Source: Acanthochlamys bracteata (taxonomy: Eukaryota > Streptophyta > Magnoliopsida > Pandanales > Velloziaceae). From it: 64,000 nt of DNA. Shown piece by piece: positions 24,927-36,843 of this stretch. Every line of letters begins with the position of its first letter. Positions within the stretch are counted from its first letter, which is position 1. The stretch covers positions 5,210,501 to 5,274,500 of the forward strand of contig CM034128.1 of NCBI GenBank assembly GCA_019914995.1. Reading direction: 5' to 3'. A program made the position numbers and the translations under genes. Below the pieces are notes generated by a model. It worked only from the letters and a program-made list of their open reading frames with translations. It had not been told where the DNA came from and did no database searches.

Positions 24927-26031
24927 AAGGTAGGGAACGTACGCCGGTGACACGTAAGAAGAATTCTTCGCAGCAATTGTTAGAATTAGAGTGAATTAGT
25001 TTCATATTAAACAAAAATAAGTTAAAAACATACTAAAAATTTTCATAATTTAAAATTTTAGATTGGATTAGAGACGTAGGTTCTTTATAGCTTCTTTTGT
25101 TTGGTATCTACCAACAAGCTTTAATAAGATTGTACTGTGCTGTCTAATATTTAGTAGCAAAAATTAATTTATTCAACGAGGACGATCTGTAGAGATGCAA
25201 TTTAGATGAGGATACTGTGAGAAAGACTTAATTACTCCAGATATATATTCTTTGAAAGCTGTTGAAGATCAGACTTCCAGGCCTGTGTAGCATTCATGAA
25301 ACCTGAAAGCAAAGAGAAAGAATCAATTCCTGATGGTAACATGTACCTAGATTGAACACAATTTCCAAATCTAGTTTAACGCAGAAGCTGGACGTCAGTT
25401 AAATATCAAGCATATATTTTACCTCTGTAGCAACTTTAATACTGAGGAAGTAATAGTTTTCAGTATCCTATAAAATATCAAGAGGTTCCCAGCAAGATTA
25501 GCTTTTAAAATCAGAGTAGACAGTTTCAAAATTTTGCTTTTAAATTTTCACCTGTGGAACCTTAAAACAAAACGAGCAGAAAGTTTAATTTATCCCTTCG
25601 GCCTTTTTCTTTTGGTTTTTTAGATGTTAAAATAAAATCGCATGATGTCATTGCTTACATGATCTCTCATGTGTTAAACAACTCTGCCAACTAACTTCTA
25701 CTCCTAGTTTTTAAAATGAATGTTTCTCATCTTTCGAGCAATCTGAAAGTAGCAATATTCAGATGATTCATTCATTCATGTCTGGACAATTTTTTTCAAT
25801 CTTTCCATCACCAATAATTCAATACCTGGACCATCTTTCGCATTCCCAGTCCGTCTTATATACATAGTCGCTCACTTGGTGGAAGGTGGATTTTGAGTCG
25901 AGATTCAAAATTTTACGTACTTCAACTTATCTTAATCTGGAGCACATCTGCAAAATTTTCAACTTGGTAGACTGATCAGGAGTGTTCGTGAAGCATTCGA
26001 ACACGGAAACGAAAGCGATTGATAATGAGGA

Positions 26032-26379
26032 ATGCAAGAAAAAGAAAAATGTTCTTCACCTAATGATCAACAATATAAGCTTGCGATTTTGATTGTGGTC
26101 CTAATTAGCACTGCATGCATAGGCCATGCTGCTGCAGAATTTCTGGCGTTGTTCTGTTATACTTTATTCTTGCTGGCTCTGCTGTTGTTTAATATATTCT
26201 ATGAAACTTATGCTATAAAAATCAATGGAACCCACCAGCATAACCTAACTAGCATCAAGGGGTCGTATACATGTTTTTGTCTGGCAGTCTCTCTCAGCAT
26301 AACCCACGCTGGAAAACAACCCAGATCGCCAGATTATCCCCAGAACACAGATATCGAGCACTTACTAATGATAATTTAA
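26032..26379 (+). CDS. Possible small membrane protein
   Basis: A 115-codon ORF with one or two hydrophobic stretches: KLAILIVVLISTACIGHAAA at about residues 17-36 and EFLALFCYTLFLLALLLFNI at about 37-56. A loop and a short polar tail follow. The starting ATG follows an A/G-rich leader that suits plant initiation. I do not recognise a family. The codon context and length are compatible with either a genuine lineage-specific gene or a chance ORF. No intron or neighbouring exon is evident. Confidence 0.3.
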   Translation: MQEKEKCSSPNDQQYKLAILIVVLISTACIGHAAAEFLALFCYTLFLLALLLFNIFYETYAIKINGTHQHNLTSIKGSYTCFCLAVSLSITHAGKQPRSPDYPQNTDIEHLLMII

Positions 26380-26473
26380 AGCAAGAAGAAGATAAAAAAG
26401 ATTTCAATCAATGAAAACTCCATGGATCATGAGATAGATGCATGGCCTAACACAAACTAGAGAGTCGAAGGGT

Positions 26474-26760
26474 GTGTTTCAAACGTCCGTAATTCTACTT
26501 TTTTCTGCCAAATTTTGAATTCCGAACAATTCATATATTTTAATTATACAAAAAATTCAAAACTCTACTTTCACATACGAAATTTTAGTTCCAAATTTTT
26601 TATTTATATATTTTTCAATACAATTATATCTTTCAATTTTCAACACAAAAAATTATTAAAACACAAATATTAAACTCTATTTTTATTTTATTTTTGAAGA
26701 AATTTTATTTTTTAATTTTTACTTTTACGAAATTTAGTTACGAATTTTTGAAACACACGC
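26474..26760. mobile_element. MITE family B, complete copy
   Basis: An AT-rich element bounded by GTGTTTCAAACGTCCGTAAT at the left and by TACGAATTTTTGAAACACAC at the right, which is its imperfect inverse. Other copies lie at 44757-45025 and 51770-52070 (inverted), with partial copies near 49985-50175, 50710-50800 and 51570-51780. No coding capacity. Confidence 0.75.
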
Positions 26761-28868
26761 TAAATTGCAAAAAGGCATGGCCATGTGAAAGTTCTCCCAC
26801 GTCTGCAATTAGATAACAAAAGCCTTAAAACCTATACGAGCAGGGTTTTTAATGCGTCTGTCCTATTTATAATTCAAACTAAAAGATACCATGATTCTCA
26901 CTTGCAATGGAAAAACAAAGATATTGCTAGATGAAGCAATGCTGAAAGGGTATTGTTTTTTTATGTGGCCTATAAATGTGCCTTATCTTTATGTATCTTC
27001 TTTTTTATAATAATTTTGTACAAAGTTATCAACATCGGAATTTAGGTAAAATTCTTTCGTTTAAGTAGAACCATAAAACCAAAATTTTAAAGAAGATCGT
27101 AATATTGATACATTTTTATAACAATCTTTTTCTAATGCCCATAAAAATTTAGATAATATTTATTAATATTTGTTTAATAACTTCAAAAAGAACTTTAATA
27201 CCTCTAAATTTTAAATAAACTTTACAGAAAACCATTCTAAATTTACAAAATAACTCTTTCAAATTTTTTTTAAGAAACTACTTTAAATATATACAAATAT
27301 AAATTTTAAGAGAAAATCCATCTAATTTTATAAAAAAAATCCCTAAAATCTGAAATTGTAACGATTTCGACGAATTTAATGAATATACAATCTAAATCAT
27401 GATCTTACCACAATCTTACCAAAAATACTATTTTGGACGAAACATGATCATTTTGTTGATGTAAAATCGTAGATCTTAAATTGAAATCAGAATTTTGATA
27501 ACTATAATTTTACAAGTATTTCAGCAGAGGATAGTGGCGAATGGAAAGCAGCAACCGAGTTCAGATCCGACGAGGAGATTGTGGCGAACGATAAAGGAGC
27601 ACCATAGGAAGTGCTGATCAGCAAAGCAGCACCGGTAGTGCTGAAAACCTAAGTTAGGAGAGAAATAAAAGAAATGGCAGGGTGTGGATGCGGCTCAACT
27701 AGGTTGAGAAAAATTAACGATTGAAAAATTTTCAATCGATAAACTTAATAAATTTTACCTATTAGAAATATCTAATCGATAATCATCTGAAAGTTACATA
27801 CTATATAGAAGCAATTAATATATTACTTGAAAATTTGTCGACTACAAAAATCCAGTCAGTAGCTGTACTAAAAAGTGAAAAATAATTTGTTATGTTACTG
27901 ACTAGAAGATATAAGAGTCGGTAGTTTTTGCAATTTTTAAATGACATTTAGATAGTAAAAAATTTTTACATCAGTCAGTACATAATTTAATTTACCGAGG
28001 ATCACTAGATGCCGTCAATAAAAGCTACCTACTATATTTCTATTTGGTCGGTAAGTTTCGTTTTTACTGATTTAAAAAATATTTAGTCGGTAATTTATCC
28101 GGTTTCTCTAATGAATTCTCATTCAGTCGGCATATTGAATATTTTGGCTGACTACTTTGTTTTCGATTTGTATTTACCATATTTCTGAATAAATGATGAA
28201 TTTTGTAGTAGTGACCCAAAAAGTCTAGAAGTTTTATGCAAATATGAAGACTTTATAAATCCAGCATAATCTCCATAATTAACGTGGAACCACAGGAAAC
28301 CTATCCAGATTTGGTTGGGAATTCCGCATCTGAACAATCAATCATATAACAATCCGTACAGATCTCTATTAGCAAACATGGAGATCCACGAGGAAACGTG
28401 AAAGCTGAATCGACCTAACTTAAGTAGCTCAAATCATTTCAATAAGAAATGACAAAATCAAGAGGTCGACCGTTTAAGTTCAATTGGTAATGACATTTGA
28501 ACTATCTGCAAACGTTGCTATTACTACAGAAGACATTAGGCATTTGCTATTCTGAATAGTAAAAGAAGTTTAGATCCAGAGTAACACTTTTGATGAATGA
28601 AATGCTATCTTATTAATTTATTTCTTTCACAAAATCCCAATACAAAAGCATTAAGAATTATGTCATAAATGCGATTATCTTTTCATGCTCATGAGAATAG
28701 GGAGTGAGATGCATGATGAGAAGGAAAGGAGAGCACACAACAACAATAGTCATGCAGAAAATAGAGTAAGAGAGGGGACCTAACTAAGGACTGGACTGAA
28801 TTCATACACGGCAGCAGTCAGCTGAGAGGATGGGATAATATCTTATCTCCAACCTTTTTTTCTGTGTC

Positions 28869-29099
28869 TCAGCTTATTGGAAAATGAATTGGGATATTGC
28901 AGGCATACCTGATCAGTGATCCCACCACCACCATCCTTAGTAGAAGTATATTTGGCATGAGCCCAGTAACAGCTACAGCTGCAACCAATAATGCTTTGAA
29001 GAAACTTGATAAAATATCCAAAACTTTCCTTTTCACAGCAGGAGAAGATTCTGTCTTCCAAACTCCTAAACCATTGCTGGATAAGAAAAGAAAATGAAG
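28869..29099 (-). other. Unassigned hydrophobic open frame, possible exon
   Basis: The minus strand is open from 29099 to a TGA at 28869-28871 with no ATG near its beginning, so it could only be an internal or last exon. It reads GVWKTESSPAVKRKVLDILS, then a hydrophobic stretch (FFKALLVAAVAVTGLMPNIL, LLRMVVVGSLI), then RYACNIPIHFPIS. A CAG acceptor-like site lies at its upstream edge (about 29077-29079). I know no family with this sequence. Confidence 0.2.
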
Positions 29100-30807
29100 T
29101 CAATTTCAAAATAAGAATACAATTGTCCCTTGTTTAACAGAAAAGAAAGCATTTGCATGCATTGGCAGATGTCACTTCTGCTAACCCAATCAACTATATA
29201 GAGTTTAGGCATGGAATAAGTACAGGCATGGAAAAGAAATGTTTGTTTGTTCTTGGGATGGATACAGTTGATCATTTCTTTGCTAATTTAGATGAGGATT
29301 AAATCACTTTGAGTTGTGACATAGCCAGAAGTATTTGCACAAGCTAAATCTAAAAATATCTTTTCCACAAGGTAATCTACCAAAACACCTAAAATTTTGA
29401 AAAGCACTTTCTTGAAGTTATTTAAGTTTGCTTATCAATACAAGCAACCACAGAACCTTTATAGTTGAGCTGTAGTGGTTTCAATAGACTTGGGTGAGAG
29501 TGATAGCACATAATTAGGTCTTTATTTCCTGAATATGAGACAAGTCTGAAACTCAAGAGAGACCTAAAGAGTAGATATATAAAGCGATTCATTTCTGCAA
29601 GATGAAGATCAACAAAATGAACTCTAATACCTCCTATGCTATTACCATGTCTGAATCAAAAGAACCTTTAAAACATAAGCTGAATTTGATAGTCCCGACT
29701 TCAAATATCCTTTTACTAAAAAAAGGAAAATAACTTCATTAAAGTTAAGAATCTCATAATGCCATGTAGTGGCATTGCTTTCCGGGAGGTTTCCCGAAGG
29801 TAAGCTCTTGGCCTATACTAGTAAAATATTGTAAAGGGTGGGTTCATACATTCTAGTTGTTAATTAGATTATAAGGATGCATAGTTAAGTTGGTTATTTA
29901 CAAGGTTCTCTATTCCATGTGACGTGCCTCCCTGTAAATGGATATCCCATGCCTTCTTTCTACAAAGCAAATGTTTGGGTCAAAAACAATAGTCTTCTAA
30001 CAGGTACCAATACATGGCTTAAGAAAGGATTCCGTACCTTAATGACTAGTACACACCCTTAGACTACATATTAAATGATACAATTAGCAGTCTAAGTTAG
30101 AGTTGATAGCAATTAGGTGGACGCATGTTAATAGCTCTTCTGAATGAAATCATGTATAGCATGTGGAGTAGAGAGGAAGCACTTTTGAGAAGCATATATA
30201 CCACCGAACAAGACCTGTATCAACCTTAAGACAAACAGGTTCTCTTACCTCAACAACTGCTGAGCAAATCCTGACTCCGGTTAAAAGATCTAGGTTTCAC
30301 GGAGAAATGCACTGCAGTGCTCCTTAGCCACCAAGTCCACATGGAAACATGCAGCAATGGGCGGGGACTCCACTCCCTGGGTGGCTGTGATGAGGCCACA
30401 ACAGCTGAGCTCCAATTTCAAGTACCACCACCTGATCATTCCTTATCAATCTGACTAAAATATTCAAGCTTTTGAAAGAAACTCAACTTGATTCTTCCTG
30501 TCCACCTAAGTATTTTAATAAATCTAACATTAGATTGATGGACATAAATGCCCACATCACATGATCAGATCAATGAACCGAACGACTTCCTCTCTTATTA
30601 CTCTCTATTAATTAAGCTCTTATTATTACTGCAGCAATTAATATGTCTGCCAAGGTTCTTGGCATTTTCTCCTACACCTGTAAACAGAAATTTTTCTTGA
30701 TAGGAGGCTATAAATGCACAACAATAATATCTACATGCTTTCTCAACCCCAACACCATCATCACCACCGTATATTTCCTTCAGCAACTTTCCAAGCCTCT
30801 TCTCCCA

Positions 30808-30820
30808 TCTTCTTATATAG
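30808..30820 (+). promoter_or_regulatory. Probable TATA box of the B3 gene
   Basis: The motif CTTATATAGT lies about 80 bases upstream of the ATG at 30897, followed by a CT-rich leader. The position suits a short 5' UTR. Assigned from motif and spacing only. Confidence 0.45.
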
Positions 30821-30896
30821 TTATCACTTCACTTCCTCCATCTTCTTCATATTCAGAGAGCTAGCGATCCCTGCAACTTAGCTTTCTTGGTTATCC

Positions 30897-31748
30897 ATGG
30901 AGTCATACTACATGGCAATGATGGAGGGAGGGGGGCACATCGATAAGGAGAGATTGTTTGAGAAACCACTCACTCCTAGTGACGTTGGCAAACTCAACAG
31001 GCTAGTGATCCCCAAGCAGCATGCAGAACGCTACTTTCCACTAGCAGCAAACAGCAGCAGTGGTGAGTCAGGTGAGAAAGGGCTGCTGCTGAGCTTCGAG
31101 GATGAACTTGGAAAATCATGGCGGTTCCGGTACTCCTACTGGACCAGCAGCCAGAGCTACGTGCTTACCAAGGGTTGGAGCCGCTTTGTTAAGGAGAAAC
31201 ACCTTGACGCTGGAGATGTAGTTCTCTTCGAAAGCAATAGCCATAGGGACCGCCTTTTTATCGGCTGCAGAAGGCGTGGTGAGCCTGCTCCTGCTGTTGC
31301 TGCTCAGGCCAGAAACGTCACTGACTCCGGCAATGCAGCTCTGTCCTGGGCTCCTGCGTTCTACGGCGCTGCCTCAAGCTCCTACAACACCAGCCCCTCC
31401 ACACCCTACACGTACCACAATTCCGTGCAACAAGATTGCCATCTTCATGCAGGTAGAATAAATCCTCAAGAACTATTGAGTGCAACTGTCGGGCTGTCTG
31501 GCATAGTTGTAAGTGGCGATGCTTTCTTATGCCATTACACGGTAGTTCAAGAATTTTATCTGCTACATATCAAAACTAGCGACAACTTACAAATAGAATT
31601 CCTAGCTTGACACTAACTCTACTAACCAATGCTTGCAGGTGATTCAGTAGATAGCGGAATGGCAGCGGCATCACTAGCGCCTGCAGCCACTTCCAAGACA
31701 CTGAGGCTTTTCGGAGTGAATCTAGAATGCAGTCCTGACCATTACTAA
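30897..31748 (+). CDS. NGAL: B3-domain transcription factor, NGATHA-like (NGAL) group
   Basis: Two exons, 30897-31452 and 31639-31748, join in phase (666 nt, 221 aa). The B3 DNA-binding domain covers residues 20-127: it opens [20 protein letters not shown], has [20 protein letters not shown] in the core and ends RLFIGCRRR. There is no AP2 domain, which separates it from RAV1-type proteins. The C-terminus holds RLFGV at 208-212, the R/KLFGV motif linked to transcriptional repression in the RAV/NGAL family. Arabidopsis members (ABS2/NGAL1, SOD7/NGAL2, DPA4/NGAL3) are nuclear repressors that limit organ and seed growth and leaf serration; the specific ortholog cannot be fixed by eye. If the 186-bp intron is retained, the frame stays open to 31610 and the protein gains a different tail of 52 residues without RLFGV. 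The coding region is clearly more GC-rich than its surroundings. Confidence 0.93.
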
Positions 31749-34700
31749 GAGAGCTTAGGGTATGTTCAACAAGTCTCCGCCTACCATGTTTGACACATTG
31801 TATTATTATAACTATCACTAAACAAAGAATCTTTGGGATTAGCATTATATTTATTACTTTCAGTTTAGATAAGCATAATGTATGAACGTAGTAAGCAATC
31901 ATAAATTATACATGCACATTCTTCCTAGGTATCTGTACAGTATTATACTATATTGTACTACTTGCTATATATCTTTTTTTCTTTTTTTCTTTGAGAAGAT
32001 TTAAATACTAAATTGGGTTTGAACGTGTAACAGGGGTTTGAGCAAAGAGGAGAAGAAAGAGAGATCTCGAGGCCATGCTCCCCAAGTCCAACTGCCCTAT
32101 CACCAACACAACTTTTTCTTCCAGAAGTAACTTCTCGAGGGAAAAGCGTGGAAGTAAGTAGGGGTGAAAGGAAAAAAGCAAAAAAAAGAAGCAGAATGGA
32201 AAAAGACAAAAGAAAGGGAAATCCCTTGTTTTCCGGGCAATCACTACTTAGTAATTTTTTTTCTTAAACACTGTTGGGAAAAACTATTGTACTGTCTCTG
32301 CCTGGGAAGATGGGAACTCTGGGTGAGGTCTCAGGAAACATCAGGTTGAAGAAAGAAAGAAAAGAAATTCAGCAGCAGGTCCTACAAACTGACGAGAGGG
32401 AAAAGCTTTTACGGGTCCTACACCTGCTGTAAGCTCTTTTCCAAGGAATAGAAAAAGGAAATTCAAGACATGGAAGGAATCTCTGGTGATCATCTTTTCT
32501 TTTGCCTATCTTGTTTCCTTTTCTTTCTGCTATCACTATGTGTACTAGATGTACAGTGCGTGTTCATGAGGTGGGGTGGTGCAGGTTCTGGTCAGGTGAA
32601 TGGTAAACAGTGATGACTTGACATGAAATTAAAAGAAAATTATAAAAAGTTGACTATGTGACTTTTGGTTTGAATGAAAGATGAGACACCTGAAGATTTA
32701 CATGTTCTCCTCCTACATCTCTATTTCGAACTTTGTCCATAGTCTTTGATTATCTATAGAAGTAATACTATTCTTATGCTATGTGTAGAAAGTTGGGTTC
32801 TCTATTTTGTATCTATATGGGCACGCAACATATAATTTAAAGAAAATAGAATTTAATGGTGGCCTTCTCATTTACAGCTCAGAGACATATCCAAATTCTA
32901 AGTCAAGAGAATAAGGACAAAAAGATAGCTTGTCACCCAACACAGTACAAACCAAGCTAGATCTAGATCAAACTAATTTTACGTATATTTTGAACAAAGT
33001 CCTCATGTACACAACTACTTCATTGGGGATGTCATTCGGCAGCTCAATTTAGAAAGTTAATCAACTTTTACATTTTTATTTTAATAAGTAACCTAGTGAA
33101 CTATGTCATTTTTTCATTGTAGATACAGCAGTTTGGTCAAGAAGATGATGCAAATACTTCACATGGTTGTATCAACTGGCAAGTGCAAAATTCAGCATTT
33201 CAAAGTCTATGCAAATAACTAGCCACTACTGTCATCTATGCTTATAAATAAATAATCAATTAGTAGGGATACGCAAAGAAAAGAGCTTATGAAAGAACAA
33301 TCTGGAGTTGTCTATACAAAATTTCAGTTATTAAGCAGATCTCCATTGTCACTTACAAGCACGTAAGGACCCACAGACACAAGAAGAAAGAACCACTTAA
33401 GACCAGACCTAGGTGCTTTTTGTAGCACTAGTAAAAGCTAGCTAAATCAAAACAGTAGATCGGCATTGCTCATAAAAAGAAATGCAGCTAGGATTCATCT
33501 ACATACAAATTGAGGCAATTGAGCAAACAAGAATCAGATATCATTTTGGGCAGGAAGGTTAAAGGAACCATATCATTAGGAAGATTTGTCGTCTGCTACT
33601 TTTTAATCAACCATGTGTAAGGGATCTGTTTAAGAACAAGACCCTACATAAATTATATTAGATGACGCTGCAATCAAGAATGTTAAATGAATATAGCCAT
33701 TGTTATATATAATAACTATTTGGATGGAAAAAGTTTGATGAGAACATATAATGCGTACTAAACATATCAGTGAGACAAGCTTACTTTCAGGAATATACGT
33801 ATTAACCTAAGCACCCACAAAAAAAAAAGAAAGGCTTCGAGCCTTTAAACAGGCAGGATGAAATTTAACTGATAAAATAACCATGCATACCAGGAAATGG
33901 AGAGTGTTGTTTATGGTGCTTCTGAAGCTGAACTCAGTTAACAATATGGAGCATCATGTATATCCTTTGATTAAAGGATGATAAAGCTTCAAGGAGACAC
34001 CATTCTTGGCAGGCAAAGAATCTGCAAGGCCCCACGATTGCTTGAGATGTTTTGCACCCTGTCCACATGATTACTTTGCAAGGTGACCTGCAGTTAATTA
34101 TCAGTCTACCTGCTTCTGTGGCCATCCAATAAGGCAAAGCTCGTGATCTATTAACTGAGAGAACGATACACATTTCCAATGTCTGTACAAGTGTAAAGTC
34201 CAGTTTCTCTTGTTAACAAAAGCAGCAACTGAAGTAGATATTTACACTTTTTAAAAGGTAAAAACAAGTTGAACACCCATTTAATCATGCATATCCCTGA
34301 ATAGAGTATCACATAAGGAGATACACTACGAACCTTGAGCACACATGCTCAACCAGCAGGTTAAATTTCACTTAATTTCTCCAATGATAGTGGGATCTTA
34401 CATTATTGTCATGCACCGGATACAGTTTAACTGGTAGGGCTCACACCTCACGATAATCAGGCTTTGTTTTTAGAAATATATCCTTCTGCGACAAGAGGCA
34501 CCTAACAACAGCAGCACCCAAATGCTTGAAAATGTCTATAGATCAAAAAACAGCAGTTGGTTGTAGGAAAACATCATGTATATAGAGAAACATAATCAAG
34601 TGAATATACTGATATCTTACCACTTGTACGACAAAGTTTCCAACAAACTCCGCTGAGAAACAAAGAAATTGGAAGAAGTCCATGTATAGGATGAACAGTA

Positions 34701-34926
34701 TTGTTCTACGCAATACTTGCTGCACCTTGAGAAACATTACAAGTCATTCAGATGTTCACATTTGCTCAAGTTTGGGGGCGCACAGCATGCATTTCCTTGT
34801 GAGGTTTTCTTATCATTCTCCCCGTGGCAGAAGACCAGAACACTCCAGCATATAATTTGAGGCTAAAGAATATGGAAAACCAAGAGGAACACTAGAGCAA
34901 GTGGTTATAATCCAAAATACCATCTG
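31749..34926. other. 3' flank of the B3 gene and spacer
   Basis: 31749 to about 31960 is likely 3' UTR of the B3 gene. 32000-32500 is purine-rich with short ORFs on both strands but no recognisable protein; a 3' UTR exon is possible. 32640-33900 holds nothing I can name. 33900-34926 probably includes the 3' UTR of the minus-strand PPR gene, perhaps spliced. Confidence 0.4.
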
Positions 34927-36843
34927 TCACCAAAACTCAGAGCAGGAACAAAAACTATCTTTGAAATGATGGAATCGATTTGTATCCCTGACAATGATCT
35001 CCCTATCGCTGACGATAGATGCAAACTTGAAAAAGGAGTGGCAATCACCGCATATTCTGAGGTTCTTAAATATCATGATGGGAGTATTGGCTGGCAAGCT
35101 AATAAGACCTAAAGCAAATGCCAATTTTTCACTGTGGTGTTTAAGTAATAGCTCTTTGCACTCTTCGTCCACATCATGGAGATCAAATTGAATTTTAGTA
35201 TGGTAAGATATATCACGAATTCTTTTACCTATATCATCCAACTTATGATAAATCTCAGCAATTTGTGAGTGATTGTCCTCTCCAGCAGTAAAAATATGAA
35301 CCTTGTGCTTCACTTGAATCCAACTCTTTCCTGCTTCCTTTCTTGCGCCACTCTCTCTTAAAAGCTTTCTTGTCATCGCCACTTCTCCCCATTTCTTATC
35401 TGCGGCATAGATATTTGATAGCAAAACATGGTTAGCAGCATTGTGGGGTTCTATCTCAAAGAGATTCACAGCTGCAACTCTAGCCAAGTTGGTATCACCA
35501 TGGATCCTGCAGGAATTAAGCAGAGATCCCCATATCATTGCAGTGGGATTGAATGGCATTTTTATGATCAAATCGTAAGCTTCAGAGATAAGTCCAGCCC
35601 GGCCAAGAATATCAACCATGCATGAATAATGAAAAACACTAGGTTCAACATTTTTATCTCTTCTCATTAGATCAAAGTAATATCGACCCTTTTCAACTAG
35701 GCCCATGTGACTGCAAGCAGATAGCACAGAAACATAAGTTACTTCATTGGGACATACACCTATCAGTTGCAACTTCTCAAAAAGAATCATGACTTCATGG
35801 ATACGAGCATGGCGGGAGAAGCCTGAAATCATCGCATTCCACATGATAATATTTTTCTCGCTCATACTTGCAAATATGGCATAAGCACTTTCTATGCAAC
35901 CGCACCTGGAATATAAATCTACAAGAGAACTACCAATGTGGAGATTTGAATCAAAACCAGATCTTATTACAACTGCATGAAACTGTGTTCCTTCTGCTTT
36001 CGCTGCTAGGGTAGCACTTGCACTAAGAGCAGCAGACAAAGTAAATTGTGTTCTTTCCACTCCCACTTTCTGAGCAAGGTGACATAATGACAGTGCCTCC
36101 TCAGGAAGGTCATTTTGCACAAATCCTGCAATCATTGAACTCCAAGTGACAGAAGATTTTTCAGTCATACTATCAAATACCAAGTATCCATCATGGATCT
36201 TGCAACTTTTAGCGTACACATCAAGAATGGCGGTCCCAACATAAACATTGGTATCCATTGAATTTTTTATAGCCAAAGCATGGAGTTGTTTGCTCTCAGA
36301 AAGAGCTAGTTCAACAGCACAAGCACAAATAGCACTTGAAAGGGTGAATTCAGTCATTGATTGTCCTTCCCGATGCATGTCAGCAAATAGTTCTAATGCT
36401 TCTACAGTTTTCTCTATATGAGTATATCCTGCAATGATTGTGTTCCATGAAACAACACTACGCTGAGGAATACTAGCAAAGACGTCACGGGCAGATCCAA
36501 TATCACCAAACTTACAGTACATGTTGATAAGGATATTGTTGATGAGTGTGTCCACAAAAAAACCAAAGTGAAGAACCATCGCATGGCAACTCTTACCCTT
36601 GGAAATAAATTTATTTCTTGCACATATTTGTATAAGGTCTTGTAACCTCGATGCACTTATAGGTTCATCAAGTACTTGGGCTTGTTTAATCACTTCTGCA
36701 GAACCCCTTTCAGTAATACTAAAATTTGCAATATCACTCAGATAGCAGTTGTTAAAACTATGACAGTTTCTGGCATGCCTTCTGTAGGAAAAGCTAACAG
36801 AGTATTTAACTTTTGCGATTGTGCATCTCCTGTAAAGTATCAT
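34927..36843 (-). CDS. Pentatricopeptide repeat protein, DYW class
   Basis: A single ORF of 638 aa on the minus strand. After a basic, Tyr/Arg-rich N-terminus (possible organelle presequence) come PLS-type repeats: HAMVLHFGFFVDTLINNILI, VVSWNTIIAGYTHI, VTWSSMIAGFVQND, IIMWNAMISGFSRH. The E motifs follow (FNPTAMIWGSLLNSCRIHGD, FEIEPHNAANHVLLSNIYAA, GKSWIQVKHKVHIF). The C-terminal DYW deaminase domain has HSEKLAFALGLI (the HxE zinc/catalytic box) and ICGDCHSFFKFAS (CxxCH), and ends in FCSCSEFW. DYW-class PPR proteins carry out C-to-U RNA editing in mitochondria or plastids. The terminal tripeptide here is EFW instead of DYW, a variant ending. Arabidopsis At5g04780 is a possible relative, from memory only. 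The gene has no intron in the coding region. Confidence 0.94.
   Translation of the reverse strand: MILYRRCTIAKVKYSVSFSYRRHARNCHSFNNCYLSDIANFSITERGSAEVIKQAQVLDEPISASRLQDLIQICARNKFISKGKSCHAMVLHFGFFVDTLINNILINMYCKFGDIGSARDVFASIPQRSVVSWNTIIAGYTHIEKTVEALELFADMHREGQSMTEFTLSSAICACAVELALSESKQLHALAIKNSMDTNVYVGTAILDVYAKSCKIHDGYLVFDSMTEKSSVTWSSMIAGFVQNDLPEEALSLCHLAQKVGVERTQFTLSAALSASATLAAKAEGTQFHAVVIRSGFDSNLHIGSSLVDLYSRCGCIESAYAIFASMSEKNIIMWNAMISGFSRHARIHEVMILFEKLQLIGVCPNEVTYVSVLSACSHMGLVEKGRYYFDLMRRDKNVEPSVFHYSCMVDILGRAGLISEAYDLIIKMPFNPTAMIWGSLLNSCRIHGDTNLARVAAVNLFEIEPHNAANHVLLSNIYAADKKWGEVAMTRKLLRESGARKEAGKSWIQVKHKVHIFTAGEDNHSQIAEIYHKLDDIGKRIRDISYHTKIQFDLHDVDEECKELLLKHHSEKLAFALGLISLPANTPIMIFKNLRICGDCHSFFKFASIVSDREIIVRDTNRFHHFKDSFCSCSEFW

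Larger units (their letters stand above)
24233..30896. other. Long gene-poor interval upstream of the B3 gene
   Basis: Between PSAO and the B3 gene I see one complete family A MITE (24678-24926), one family B MITE (26474-26760), a small-membrane-protein ORF candidate (26032-26379) and an unassigned hydrophobic open frame (28869-29099, minus). Remaining stretches (24930-26030, 26800-28860, 29110-30800) carry no motif I recognise. 30000-30800 is less AT-rich and may hold upstream regulatory sequence of the B3 gene. Confidence 0.45.

Noticed and set aside
31276-31461. 61-codon ORF inside the B3 gene
   Set aside because: Out of frame with the B3 protein and low complexity.
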